From Nostoc edaphicum CCNP1411 (GTDB lineage: Bacteria > Cyanobacteriota > Cyanobacteriia > Cyanobacteriales > Nostocaceae): a stretch of DNA of 64,000 nucleotides. This document shows, one piece after another, positions 1 through 9,227 of the stretch. Both the position numbers and the translations under genes were made by a program. The first letter of the stretch is position 1. Each line of letters opens with the position of its first letter. The DNA is taken from positions 7,153,001 through 7,217,000 of the forward strand of contig NZ_CP054698.1 in assembly GCF_014023275.1 (NCBI RefSeq), given 5' to 3'. The notes beneath the pieces were generated by a model. It worked only from the letters and a program-made list of their open reading frames with translations, made no database searches and was not told the origin of the DNA.

Positions 1-344
1 AAAAGCAAAGACTGTGATTTGCAGTGTAATTAATAGTGATGAAAAAGCTCATTTTAATCAGTAATTAAAGTTTTAAATACTAATAAATGGCTGGAAAAAT
101 ATAAGCAATTATATATGTTATCCGCACAAATATATCCCATAAGACTAATGCTGTCATCCCAACTATAATTGATGTCCAAACGTCAGCAAAAAAAGTTATT
201 TGGTGTTTTTTGTGATTGAGTGCGACGGAGAAACAGCATATAAGTTTAAATTTAAATATGAAATTACAGCGATATTACTATTGGATGTAATAAACTACAA
301 TCCAGTATTATCCTAATCGTAACAAACATCATGGTCACGCATCT
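1..344. other. Intergenic region upstream of the LivK-type gene
   Basis: This is AT-rich non-coding sequence. No recognisable RNA, repeat family or transcription-factor site was found. It presumably contains the promoter of the binding-protein gene starting at 345, but no convincing -35/-10 pair or strong ribosome binding site stands out. Confidence 0.5.
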
Positions 345-1556
345 ATGAAAAAAGTGCTCATACATCAAACTGCTTTACTATTTACATGTTCTATGCTGCT
401 GGTAGCTTGTGCTAGAAGTGGCAGTAATGATGCAAATAATCCAACAGGTGTAGCTAATGCTATTCCTATTGGTATCGCCTTTGCACAAACAAGCAATGTA
501 GCATTACTTGGTCAAGAAGGAACTGATGGAGTAAAAATTGCTGAGAAATATTTTAATAACAAAGGAGGCATCAATGGTAGACCAATTAAATTAGTCTATC
601 AAGATACTGGTGGCGATGAAGTTGGAGCCATTAATGCTTTTCAAACTTTAATTAGTAAAGATAAAGTTGTTGGCATTGTTGGCCCTACCCTATCACAACA
701 AGCTTTTAGCGCTAATCCCCTAGCAGAACGCAATCAAGTCCCAGTTATTGGAGCATCAAATACTGCTAAAGGTATTCCCGAAATTGGTGATTATGTAGCT
801 CGTGTTTCTTCATCTGTTGCTGTTGTCGCTCCTTATTCGGTGAAAGCTGCGCTCAAACAAAATCCTCAAATCAAAAGAGTAGCTGTATTCTACGCTCAAA
901 ATGATGCTTTCAATAAGTCGGAAACAGAAATCTTTCAGAAAACAGTAACAAATTTAGGATTGGATTTAGTCACAGTCCAAAAGTTTCAAACTACGGATAC
1001 CGACTTTCAAGCTCAAGCCAGCGATGCTATTAATTTAAAACCAGATTTAGTGATTATATCCGGGTTAGCTGTAGATGGAGGTAATTTAGTTAAACAATTA
1101 CGAGAACTTGGTTATAAAGGAATAATTGTTGGTGGCAATGGTTTTAACACATCCCATATATTTTCTGTGTGCAGAGCGCTTTGTGATGGCGTGATTGTGG
1201 CTCAAGCTTATAGTCCTATATATGCCAGTGAAATTAACACTGCATTTCGCAAAGCCTACCTTGAACAATATCAGAGAGAACCACCCCAAGTAAGTGCTCA
1301 AGCTTTTACTGCTTTACAGGTATATGTAGAAGCACTTCAATCTTTAGATAAAAAAAGCAACATTAATAAATTGAAATTGCCACAATTGCGTGCAGAATTG
1401 AATAAGGAGTTACTAACAAAAAAGTTTCAAACTCCTCTTGGGGAAATTACTTTTACACCAGTAGGTGATGTAATTCAAAAAGAGTTTTACGTTGCACAAC
1501 TCAAGATGGAACCAAACGGTGTCAAAGGTAAATTTTCTTTTTTAAGCATAAAATAG
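345..1556 (+). CDS. Branched-chain amino-acid-type ABC transporter substrate-binding lipoprotein
   Basis: This is a periplasmic binding protein of the LivK/Leu-Ile-Val receptor family (type I fold), 403 residues, which is normal for the family. The N-terminus is a lipoprotein signal peptide with a charged MKK start, a hydrophobic stretch and lipobox LLVAC ending at Cys22, so the protein should be anchored in the membrane. The mature part has family features such as GINGRPIKLVYQDTGG near residue 80 and VGIVGPTLS near residue 110. In this family the protein captures amino acids, amides or urea-like solutes for an ABC importer; the ligand cannot be read from sequence. No permease or ATPase genes lie nearby, so it is an orphan subunit here. 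Confidence 0.85.
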   Translation: MKKVLIHQTALLFTCSMLLVACARSGSNDANNPTGVANAIPIGIAFAQTSNVALLGQEGTDGVKIAEKYFNNKGGINGRPIKLVYQDTGGDEVGAINAFQTLISKDKVVGIVGPTLSQQAFSANPLAERNQVPVIGASNTAKGIPEIGDYVARVSSSVAVVAPYSVKAALKQNPQIKRVAVFYAQNDAFNKSETEIFQKTVTNLGLDLVTVQKFQTTDTDFQAQASDAINLKPDLVIISGLAVDGGNLVKQLRELGYKGIIVGGNGFNTSHIFSVCRALCDGVIVAQAYSPIYASEINTAFRKAYLEQYQREPPQVSAQAFTALQVYVEALQSLDKKSNINKLKLPQLRAELNKELLTKKFQTPLGEITFTPVGDVIQKEFYVAQLKMEPNGVKGKFSFLSIK

Positions 1557-1573
1557 TTGCAATGTTGCTGATG

Positions 1574-2213
1574 CTATGCGATGGGCAGGAGGAATCCTCG
1601 TAAATAAATATACCAATCTTTAATTGACGCATCAACAAAGCGCTGCACTAATTTGGGATTTTTGTCTACTAGTTCTTTTTTTGTTTCAATAGTATTTGCA
1701 TACGGTTGATAATCATAATCTGCTAATAAAAATACCGTTGGTTGAAAACCGCCCTGCTTTTCAATAGCAAAGGGTTTTAATTGCTGGGTTGGGATGTGCA
1801 ATGAGACGCCAAGGGTCTTTCTGGAAAATTGCTGCGACTGTGATTTTGGGAATATCTTGTGCTATGGCATTTACGGCATCCATGCCATAACCCATAAAGA
1901 AATCTACCGCATCCCTCATCAACAATTGAGTACCACTAGGAACCTGCGGCCCACCCATTTTGATGGTTACATCTAAACCGTAGTCTTTGTAAATACCAGT
2001 GGTAATCGCCTGGGAAAATCCGCCGTGTTCTACTTGTGCTATCCAGGTTGTACCAAAGGTAACTTTATTCAACTGAGAATTGCTAGTTGACGGTTGGTTG
2101 CTGTTAGTACAAGCAGCAAGAATGCTGCTACCAATCCAGATAGAACTGTATTGAATAAAATTGCGGTGATTAAGGCGATGAATTGCTCTTGATGAGGGTG
2201 ATGACAGATTCAT
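1574..2213 (-). pseudogene. Broken NMT1/TauA-type ABC transporter substrate-binding protein
   Basis: Two minus-strand reading frames together make a damaged periplasmic binding protein of the NMT1/THI5-TauA-SsuA type. The upstream part (1761-2213, 150 residues) has a lipobox (ILAAC) and the start of the domain (FGTTWIAQVEHGGF, GIYKDYGLDV) and stops after PWRLIAHPNP. The second part (1574-1801) resumes in another frame with KPFAIEKQGGFQPT and later family sequence (ELVDKNPKLVQRFVDA), then ends early. By comparison with the usual length of over 300 residues, roughly a quarter is missing at the junction near 1761-1801 and the C-terminus is also lost. The deletion and frameshift make a functional product unlikely. 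Confidence 0.75.
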
Positions 2214-2234
2214 AAAACAGTATGATGCTCTCTC

Positions 2235-2717
2235 CTATCTGCCGTTGTAGCTGAATCTAAATGTACATTCTAGAATCAATTTTTGATTCACTAGCGAATA
2301 GGGCTGAATTTCTAAAGCACGTTGAAAAGCTCGGATGGCTTGTCCATACTGTCCTAGTGCCGCATAGCATAAGCCCATACCGTGAAGTGCCCCAAAATGT
2401 ATTGGATTTATCTGCACAACCATCTGACAATCTGCCAGAGATTTTTGGTAATCACCAATGCTGTAATACAGGAAAGCGCGGCGATTCCAAGCTTCGGCAA
2501 AATCTGGCTGATCTTTTATAAGTGCTGTCAGTGCTGTTTCGGCTTCAGCAATTTCACCTGCATCCAGTAACTTTTGACTGCGGTCAATTATTTCCAGCCC
2601 ATAGATTCCCTTTTGCTGAAACCAGATCCGCCAGATTTTTCTGGTTGCCTTGTCCCGGACTGTGGCATCGGGGTTTTTCAACTCTTCAAGTAAGGAATTG
2701 ATAGATAAAGAATCCAT
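2235..2717 (-). CDS. TPR-repeat protein
   Basis: This small protein of 160 residues has tetratricopeptide repeats in its second half. Repeat-like units around residues 60-150 show the usual spacing (AEAETALTALIKDQPDFAEAWNRRA, then YQKSLADCQMVVQINPIHFGALHGMG, then YGQAIRAFQRALEIQP, each abbreviated by its core residues A, G, Y, P). The N-terminal 40 residues are charged and look like a helical cap. There is no signal peptide, so it should be cytoplasmic. TPRs bind partner proteins; the partner is unknown. It ends 21 bases before the broken binding-protein gene on the same strand, but no functional link is evident. Confidence 0.75.
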   Translation of the reverse strand: MDSLSINSLLEELKNPDATVRDKATRKIWRIWFQQKGIYGLEIIDRSQKLLDAGEIAEAETALTALIKDQPDFAEAWNRRAFLYYSIGDYQKSLADCQMVVQINPIHFGALHGMGLCYAALGQYGQAIRAFQRALEIQPYSLVNQKLILECTFRFSYNGR

Positions 2718-2966
2718 GAATTTGAGATCAGTGAATATACCTTTGTATTAACTTTCTCACAAAATATATCTATTAATTCATTTTTAAAGTCATCTTTAAA
2801 TTTGACCTGATTAATTGCTAATTATGAATTTTCTGTGTTATTTATGGGATTCAGCAATACGACTAATACCACACTAGACATTTAGAGTCATAAAAAGAAA
2901 AACTTACTAGAGGTAGTTGACAGATCCCTAGTGAGTAATAGCTGATAAAAACATCCCTAAAAAATA

Positions 2967-3654
2967 ATGACTATGCCAAAGCAAAACGACGTTTCCAGGC
3001 ATATTGCCATAAACAAAGGTCGTTTGCAGGTAGATGGCAAGATTATGAAACCAGGTGGTGATTTGGTTGTCACCAAAGCCGCAGTTGAACCTGTTTGGTA
3101 TTTACCAGGAATTGCCAAGCGTTTTGGCATTGCCGAATCAGAGTTGCGTCGCGCCTTATTTGAACAAACTGGCGGGATGTTTCCAGAGTTGGTGACGCGA
3201 TCGGATTTGGAGGTATTTTTGCCGCCAATTGGGGGCGTGACGGTGTATATTATCGGTGATTTGGCTGCGATCGCTGATCCCAACAAACCGGTAGCTGTGC
3301 GGGTTCATGATGAATGCAACGGTTCTGATGTGTTTGGCTCAGATATCTGTACTTGTCGCCCCTATTTGGCACATGGCATTGAAGTGTGCGTCCAAACCGC
3401 GCAGGAAGGCGGTGTCGGTATAATTGTCTATTGCAGCAAAGAAGGCCGCGCTTTAGGAGAGGTGACGAAATTCTTAGTTTACAATGCCCGGAAGCGTTAA
3501 GAAGGAGGCGATCGCGCTGATGCCTACTTTGCCCGTACAGAATGTGTCGCCGGAGTCGAAGATGCGCTTCCAAGAATTAATGCCGGATGTGTTGCATTGG
3601 TTGGGCATTACCCGCATTGATCGGATTTGGGCAAATCTCAAAACGGGCAGTTAG
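2967..3654 (+). pseudogene. urc1: GTP cyclohydrolase II-like protein of the uracil-catabolism (URC1) family, inactivated
   Basis: The first 177 codons match the GTP-cyclohydrolase-II-like branch used in the URC pyrimidine-degradation pathway. They include HDECNGSDVFGSDICTCRPYL, where DICTC replaces the RCDC of ordinary RibA, and SKEGRALGEVTKF. The frame is closed by TAA at 3498-3500, exactly where family members carry a Gln after NARKR, so this looks like a CAA-to-TAA nonsense change. Family sequence continues in the same frame (GGDRADAYFARTECVAGVED), then shifts frame near 3561-3566, apparently by loss of two bases, and continues as RFQELMPDVLHWLGITRIDR to a stop at 3652-3654. The expected remaining C-terminus is missing. 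At least three lesions make this a pseudogene. A decayed upp lies downstream, supporting a former URC locus. Confidence 0.8.
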
Positions 3655-3708
3655 CAGCTGCAACTGTTTTCAGTGCCGTTCTGGAAGTTACGAACTACGA
3701 ACTACGAA

Positions 3709-4350
3709 TTAGCTTGGCATCATTAACTCCGTTGTCAACATAGCCAGAATAAATACGCAATCAACCGCTGAACCAATCAGAGGGCCAAAAATACTCTTTG
3801 GCAAAACATTTCCAAAAAGCATGATCAACGTTCCCATAAACATCCACAGCCATTGTGTTTGGCACCAGATGTAGAATCCTATCACAGCTACCAGCAAGGC
3901 TGTGAAAATTGTCAAAACTGGCACACTACAACTTTTAGGTTTGTAACGCAATGTGCCAGCAAAAGTTGTCGGTATTAGCTCTAGTTGTCGAAAGTCAGTT
4001 ACCAAGCCAAGTACAATCAGCCCTATAGCGATCGCCCAGCAACCTTTGTATACAATTGGATTATTCGCCCACGCTACACCTGCAATATATGCTAGGTTGA
4101 CAGCGATCACCACTAATAATGGCACAAATAAATTGTGGAATAGAAAGCGCAGACGGTTAAGTAATTTTAGTAAAGTGCCCTCATTAATTAGGCTACCCAC
4201 TGAAACAATCAAATTATCGTAGAACATTCCAGATAGCACGACAATCAGCAGAATTGTGGTAATTCTGTGTGATTGTTGAAATAAACTAATTCCCCAGATT
4301 GCCAACCCGAAAGTGGCTATCGTATAGACTGGATACAAAAAAGCTGCCAT
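3709..4350 (-). CDS. Multi-pass membrane protein of unknown function
   Basis: This is a 213-residue, strongly hydrophobic protein with about six predicted membrane helices (around residues 4-24, 30-52, 70-95, 103-120, 143-162 and 168-205). No catalytic motif or known family signature was recognised. It sits between the remains of urc1 and upp but on the opposite strand, so it is probably not part of that former operon. The reading frame is intact, and the composition suits an inner-membrane protein. The function is not known. Confidence 0.65.
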   Translation of the reverse strand: MAAFLYPVYTIATFGLAIWGISLFQQSHRITTILLIVVLSGMFYDNLIVSVGSLINEGTLLKLLNRLRFLFHNLFVPLLVVIAVNLAYIAGVAWANNPIVYKGCWAIAIGLIVLGLVTDFRQLELIPTTFAGTLRYKPKSCSVPVLTIFTALLVAVIGFYIWCQTQWLWMFMGTLIMLFGNVLPKSIFGPLIGSAVDCVFILAMLTTELMMPS

Positions 4351-4751
4351 AATTTTTTCACAGAATTAATTAATTCTTGAAGATGGTTTTGTAGCTTACA
4401 ATTTGTTTTTCCAGCCGAGATTAGCCGTCGCCCTTTTTAGACTACATAAACTTAGCGATCGCTAAGTTGAGAGAATATTCTGATATATGACTATTGGTGT
4501 AGTATGATTGCCCGATGTGGGGTTCTATCCCCCAGCGCATGTTCTGATTAAGCTGTTTGCACTTGCCATGTAATACACAACTCTAAAAGCTGCACGTTTT
4601 GGAGAATCTATTCCCAAAATGCAGTCAAATATAAGGTGCATTACCAAACCCATAATCTCATTATTACAGGTATACCATCTATTAAGAGTAAGTCCAAGTC
4701 TTATGCAACACGATTTCTAAAATTCTTATTTCAACCAGTTTTGCCTAAAAT
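4351..4751. other. Intergenic region with a 20-bp HIP1-centred palindrome
   Basis: No gene is recognised. The perfect 20-bp palindrome AACTTAGCGATCGCTAAGTT lies at 4449-4468 and is centred on the cyanobacterial HIP1 octamer. The rest is AT-rich. In an intact URC locus a DUF1688 gene (urc4) might be expected in this neighbourhood, but no remnant of it could be recognised. Confidence 0.5.
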
Positions 4752-4823
4752 ATGTACAATCAAGTAACACTAATTGAACATCCATTGATTCAGCACAAAC
4801 TAACGCTGATGCGTAAAGCTGAA

Positions 4824-4920
4824 ACTAGTACATCACGGCGGAAATAAACCACCCATTCCCATGTCTTCATTTTTAATTTTTAATTTTTAATTTTTAATTC
4901 CGCCTTGCGGTACTAGTACA
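4824..4920. mobile_element. 79-bp MITE-like insertion in upp with 9-bp target duplication
   Basis: The 9-bp sequence ACTAGTACA occurs on both sides (4824-4832 and 4912-4920) of a 79-bp insert (4833-4911). The insert has imperfect inverted ends (GGCGGAA.TAAA type, left versus reverse-complemented right) and a core of four tandem TTTTTAA-like units. Joining the two flanks restores a continuous upp reading frame (TSTTKFRTLL), which shows directly that this is an insertion. The total length added is 88 bp, which is not a multiple of three. Confidence 0.75.
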
Positions 4921-5307
4921 ACAAAATTCCGTACTCTCCTTAAATAAATTAGCCTATTGTTGGCTTATGAAGTCACACGGGATTTACCACTGAAATATGA
5001 ACAGATTAAAACACCACTAGCCCCGATGAGTGCGCCAATGCTTGCTCCTGAGAAAAAGTTGGTGCTAGTTTCTGTGATGCGGGCAGGACAGGGAATTTTG
5101 GATGGGATGTTGGAGTTAATGGCATCAGCACGGGTGGGGCATATTGGTTTATACCGTGACCCGAAAACTCTGATTCCTGTTGAGTATTATTTCAAAGTTC
5201 CCCATGATGTTGAGCAGCGAGATATGCTAGTAGTAGACCCAATGTTAGCCACTGGTAATTCAGCTGTGGCAGCTGTGGAACGACTGAAATCAACTAATCC
5301 CTTATGA

Positions 5308-5493
<186 letters not shown>

Positions 5494-5747
5494 TAAGCTG
5501 ATTACTATAAGCAAATGATGAACAATGTAGTGATTCCAACATTATCTGAATCATTGATTAACTACTTTCACCTTCATCAAATTGGAGAATTTTTCAGAGA
5601 CAAATTCATAGCAAATACATCAGGTTAATATATCAATTTAATATACAAGATTGATTAATTTTCTCAGACTATTCCCCGCTAATCTCCTATAATATTGTAT
5701 ACTTCGTCGCCGATACTTCAACGATAAATCTTACATCGTAGCTACTA

Positions 5748-6137
5748 ATGGTACAAGCTAATATTGGACAATTAGAAATAGAAATATCACAGCGGATCAT
5801 AAAATTATATCATGATAGGCTAGGTAAGCCTCCTAGCCAAATCATTTGCCATTTTTTTGATACTGAAATTGTAATTTCTCTAGAAGACTCCGTTACCCAA
5901 GTTGAACAAACTCTATTGAAGGGAGGTTATGATAGTTTAGCTGAACAAGTACGATTATATTTAGAAAAAATAATTAAATCAGAATTGAAAAGTTTGATTG
6001 AAGAACTTATTGGTAAGCCTATCCTCGACCTGATGACAAATACAAATTTAGCAACAGGTCGTACTGGGATTATTGTGGTTTTAAATCAATTACCTGATGT
6101 TCGGAATGCCGAATCTATTCCAACAAGGGAAATGTAA
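5748..6137 (+). CDS. DUF2294 / MpsC-domain protein
   Basis: This small protein of 129 residues matches the DUF2294 family, later named after MpsC of sodium-translocating membrane-potential systems. It has the family layout: an N-terminal helix beginning QLEIEISQRIIKLYHDRLGKPP, a strand segment (ICHFFDTEIVISLE), a long helix, and the C-terminal part LTNTNLATGRTGIIVVL. No membrane helix or signal peptide is visible, so it is soluble. Its role in cyanobacteria is not established. The last 48 bases overlap the 3' end of the response-regulator gene on the opposite strand, so the two genes are convergent. Confidence 0.7.
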   Translation: MVQANIGQLEIEISQRIIKLYHDRLGKPPSQIICHFFDTEIVISLEDSVTQVEQTLLKGGYDSLAEQVRLYLEKIIKSELKSLIEELIGKPILDLMTNTNLATGRTGIIVVLNQLPDVRNAESIPTREM

Positions 6138-6518
6138 AGAATTTAGCTGACTGATGTGGCGATTGATTACCACTTCTAATTGATTAAAATCGAATGGTTT
6201 AGTAATGCAATCATCAAATCCTGTGAGCATCGTGGAGTCATCATCTTGTGCCGTTGTTAGAGGTGTTACTGCAATGATTGGGATAGTAGCAGTTTTTGAG
6301 TCGTGTTTGAGGTGATCTATGACTTGTTTGGCACTCAAATTAGATAGCATCATATCTAGCATGATTAAATCTGGTTGATGAGTTTGTGCCAACATCACAG
6401 CTCTCACTCCTTGTTTAGTACAAATGCATGAAAAATTTAATATTCCTAGATGAGAATTAAGTAGCTCTAAATCATGTAGATTCTGTTCTACAACCAAAAT
6501 TAAAGGTTGTCCATTCAT
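6090..6518 (-). CDS. Single-domain response regulator (CheY-like receiver)
   Basis: This is a receiver domain of about 120 residues with no output domain (142 residues in all). The phosphoacceptor is Asp55 in LIMLDMM, the conserved Thr is in IIAVTP and the conserved Lys in TKPF. The acidic pair at the start of the domain is reduced to VVEQN, so one of the usual Mg-binding acidic residues is replaced by Gln. The extra C-terminal 20 residues after the receiver come from sequence that also encodes the end of the convergent DUF2294 gene. It probably relays phosphate from an unlinked histidine kinase; no kinase gene is adjacent. Confidence 0.85.
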   Translation of the reverse strand: MNGQPLILVVEQNLHDLELLNSHLGILNFSCICTKQGVRAVMLAQTHQPDLIMLDMMLSNLSAKQVIDHLKHDSKTATIPIIAVTPLTTAQDDDSTMLTGFDDCITKPFDFNQLEVVINRHISQLNSLHFPCWNRFGIPNIR

Positions 6519-6544
6519 AAGCAGTTAATCTTGTCTAAAAAAGG

Positions 6545-6814
6545 CTAGGCATAAAGACTCCACCCATCAGGAAAACCTAGAGGTCTTTTTTCATGGTAAG
6601 TGCTTAAATAAATAGACTTCTTGCAGAAGTGGGGGAAAGGGAAGGGGTAAAGGGGAAAGGGATGGAATTTCCCCTTACCTTTTAACCTTTGACCTTTCCC
6701 CGACTTCTTGGCATTTGTTACTTTTGCAAGATGTCTAATGTACGGATATGTCTTCAGGTGACTAACTAGGGTATGAAATGAACCAGATGGTGTATAGTTC
6801 ATTGAGTTATCCAT
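6545..6814 (-). CDS. Small hypothetical protein carrying a repeat-derived middle
   Basis: This 89-residue frame lies 26 bases upstream of the response-regulator gene on the same strand. Its ends look like ordinary protein (MDNSMNYTPSGSFHTLVSHL at the start; RPLGFPDGWSLYA at the end). Its middle, about residues 37-66, is encoded by a purine-rich GGGGAAAGG/CCTTTCCCC repeat and gives a Lys-Gly-Pro-Phe-rich stretch. One reading is a short conserved protein into which a repeat inserted in frame. The other is that the frame is fortuitous. I do not recognise the family. Confidence 0.35.
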   Translation of the reverse strand: MDNSMNYTPSGSFHTLVSHLKTYPYIRHLAKVTNAKKSGKGQRLKGKGKFHPFPLYPFPFPHFCKKSIYLSTYHEKRPLGFPDGWSLYA

Positions 6815-6939
6815 CTGTGCTGAATTTTAGAGAAAACATCGCAAGGTAATCATAATATCAAGCAAATAGTAGCATATATGATGTATGTACTGACAAGAAT
6901 TTACTAGTCTTACCCACCACAGGCATCGCCTATGTTGCA

Positions 6940-8241
6940 TCAATCAAGTAACTGACGTGCAAGAGCGATCGCTTCTGTTGGTGTTGAAACTTTCCCCTCA
7001 GCTTGTGCTACGGCTATTTCTGTCAGCAGTTGACCGATAATTGGTGAAGCTGGAATATCTAATGCTATAATCAACTCTTTCCCGCTCACTAGTGGAGTGG
7101 AATGAGCGACCAGATCATCAGGGTTGAGGTAGCGGTTAATCAAAGGTGCTAAGACTTGGTAGCCCTTTGCTGTGTGTAGTGGCTTGTCACCAGACATCGC
7201 CTCTACCAAATTATCAAGTGCTACACCTAGCACTGCGATCGCAGGAAATACAATATCTGCATTATGGAACAACAAGTATTGTTCTCGCAAAGACATATCC
7301 ACTACTTGAAGCTGCGGTAATAGTTTCAGAACAGTAGTTACACCCCGAATTTCGGCACGACTATAAGTGAGTTCCTGTAGCTCTATTTCTGCTAATTCTG
7401 GATTTGGGTTGACAAGACAAGCAAGTTTGGCAATACCTAACCAAGTAGTTTTGATACTATCGCGGACATACTCTTGTAGTTGTGCCCCTAATTGTTGCCA
7501 ATTTTGGCTGAGTAAGGCAGCTGCATTGTCAACTGCTGCTAGTTTGATCAAGCTTTCACGAGTGGCATTTTTGAAGAAAGGGACAAGTAAACCATCTTCC
7601 CAAGCACTTGTAATCCAGGGAGTACCCTGAGAATTTGCCAGCAGATAGCCAATTTCTACCCGAAATCGTTCGGCTGCAACTTTGCTGATATGTGATGCCA
7701 AAGAACGAATTGCGGCTTGGGTAGCTGGCTCAATAGTAAAACCTAGTTGAGCGGCTTGGCGATAACCTCGCATTAACCGCAAAGGGTCATCTTCTAAGTT
7801 TGCGGGTGATATCATTCGCAAAATGCCCTGTTGTAAGTCTACATAACCTTGCAGAGGATCGATAATTTCTTGCGTATGGGGATTATAAGCGATCGCATTT
7901 ACTGTAAAGTCCCGTCTGTGCAAATCAACTTCTAAACTATCTCCTTCCTGTTGGGCAAAGTCAGCTGTAGCGTGAGGAAAAACCACACGAGCAATTTGTC
8001 GTTTTGCATCAAGCAAGACAAAACCAGCTTTGTAATGATGAGCGATCGCTCTCGCTACCTTTACCGCCTTGGATGGTATAACAAAATCTAGATCCAGATA
8101 TTCGCGAGTTCTGCCAAGGATGGCATCTCGCACAGCGCCACCTACCATGTAAGCGGGTTGTGGCAGGAATTCCAAGCTGAAAGGCCAATTTTCGGGAGCG
8201 AGGGTAGAAGGAATTGATTTATGCATTGTAATAAAAATCAA
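6940..8241 (-). CDS. cca: CCA tRNA nucleotidyltransferase
   Basis: This cytoplasmic enzyme adds or repairs the 3' CCA end of tRNAs from CTP and ATP. At 433 residues it has the class II nucleotidyltransferase head: GGAVRDAILGR (residues about 35-45), the metal-binding DLDFV, and RRDFTVNAIAY, followed by the RNA-binding region with DPLRLMRGYR. The C-terminal half is helical, as in cyanobacterial homologues. The first codon may be Met1 (8241) or Met6 (8226); neither has a clear ribosome binding site. It is divergent from ycf34, with about 70 bases between the starts. Confidence 0.92.
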   Translation of the reverse strand: MIFITMHKSIPSTLAPENWPFSLEFLPQPAYMVGGAVRDAILGRTREYLDLDFVIPSKAVKVARAIAHHYKAGFVLLDAKRQIARVVFPHATADFAQQEGDSLEVDLHRRDFTVNAIAYNPHTQEIIDPLQGYVDLQQGILRMISPANLEDDPLRLMRGYRQAAQLGFTIEPATQAAIRSLASHISKVAAERFRVEIGYLLANSQGTPWITSAWEDGLLVPFFKNATRESLIKLAAVDNAAALLSQNWQQLGAQLQEYVRDSIKTTWLGIAKLACLVNPNPELAEIELQELTYSRAEIRGVTTVLKLLPQLQVVDMSLREQYLLFHNADIVFPAIAVLGVALDNLVEAMSGDKPLHTAKGYQVLAPLINRYLNPDDLVAHSTPLVSGKELIIALDIPASPIIGQLLTEIAVAQAEGKVSTPTEAIALARQLLD

Positions 8242-8312
8242 CCCAGCAACTCATGAATAACGGTTGGGCTTAAGTTAGATTAACAATAAAGGCCCCTGGA
8301 GTTGGTTCTATT

Positions 8313-8561
8313 ATGTGTATTTGCGTGAATTGCCACTATGTAGACAGCTGTGTTACCTATCATGCCGTGGAAGGGCAGCACCAACAGCCTCACTTGACTG
8401 AAACACCAGATTTTGATCCAAATGAACCTTCCATCAATGTCAACATTCGGACTCAAGATGATGTAATTGAAATGGAATGGGATGTTGTTGGTTGTCTGAG
8501 CTTTAAGCGGGAAACAGGTAAGTGGTCAAAATTGCGTCCTGGTGAATTAGTGCCGACTTGA
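8313..8561 (+). CDS. ycf34: Ycf34 family protein
   Basis: This 82-residue protein matches Ycf34, which is conserved in cyanobacteria and some plastids. It begins MCICVNCHYVDSC, giving the conserved cysteines (Cys2, Cys4, Cys7, Cys13), followed by TYHAVEGQHQQPHLT and ending with the family signature EWDVVGCLSFKRETGKW and LRPGE. In Synechocystis, Ycf34 has been reported to bind an iron-sulfur cluster and to affect photosynthetic electron transport. The cysteine pattern seen here is compatible with that. It is a stand-alone gene. Confidence 0.9.
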   Translation: MCICVNCHYVDSCVTYHAVEGQHQQPHLTETPDFDPNEPSINVNIRTQDDVIEMEWDVVGCLSFKRETGKWSKLRPGELVPT

Positions 8562-8797
8562 AAAGTCAAGAGTAGTATGTTATGGTTACGCCCATTAAAT
8601 AACAGAACCTTGACAATTCAATCCCAAGTTTCCTAGTGAAAGCAAAAGTATTGATTTTGACTTTGCACACGTAAGTTTTTCGCGGGGGTATAGCGATTGT
8701 TAAAACCCTTATTCTTTCGTTGACCCCCCGCTAAAAGCCTCTGTGCCTTTCTTCGGTAAAAGGGGTAAAGTGATTCTGCCCGACGAAATATTAAACC

Positions 8798-8986
8798 GTG
8801 AAAAATTCCTCTATTCTTCTTATGAATGTAAAACTTCAGACTGACAAAGACATGCTACAGGAAAGCACTATTTTAAACATAAATGAAGAAATAGAAAACG
8901 AAAAAATTCTTTGTTCTCATTGTCAACGCACTGCTACGAACGGTATTAAATGTAAAGGTATTTGTGTGGCTGATAATGACTATTAA
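8798..8986 (+). CDS. Small cysteine-motif hypothetical protein
   Basis: This short frame of 62 residues ends in a compact region with cysteine pairs, CSHCQRTATNGIKCKGICVADNDY. The CxxC plus CxxxC spacing looks like a small zinc or Fe-S binding knuckle. The N-terminal 35 residues are polar and unstructured-looking. Alternative starts exist at Met9 and Met19. I believe similar short C-terminal sequences are found in other cyanobacteria, but I could not verify this. The function is unknown. Confidence 0.5.
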   Translation: MKNSSILLMNVKLQTDKDMLQESTILNINEEIENEKILCSHCQRTATNGIKCKGICVADNDY

Positions 8987-9002
8987 AGTATAAATTATCA
9001 AG

Positions 9003-9029
9003 AAAGGCAGAAGGCAGAAGGCAGAAGGG
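9003..9029. repeat. Heptamer short tandem repeat (GAAGGCA)n
   Basis: About three and a half tandem copies of GAAGGCA lie here, in the opposite orientation to the (TGCCTTC)n tract near 15.48 kb. Heptamer short tandem repeats of this kind are characteristic of heterocystous cyanobacteria. Confidence 0.8.
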
Positions 9030-9227
9030 AATACTGCTTCCAGCCATTATTAGAGTGACCCAAGCGAACTTGCGATCGCATAAACTGGAGCAAATTACTA
9101 AATAATTAGATACTGTATATACCGATGAAGACAGCAGCCTTAATCCATTGTTTGTAAGGCTAGAAACCCATACGATATCTGAGGAAAATTGGTGATGCAA
9201 CGAGATGAAATTTGGTAAAATTTTGAA

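Noticed and set aside
4351..4751. Remnant of urc4 (DUF1688) between urc1 and upp
   Set aside because: No convincing DUF1688-like peptide was found in any frame.
9003..9029. CRISPR array
   Set aside because: The repeats are 7-bp tandem units without spacers. No array with 25-40-bp repeats and unique spacers was seen anywhere in the window.
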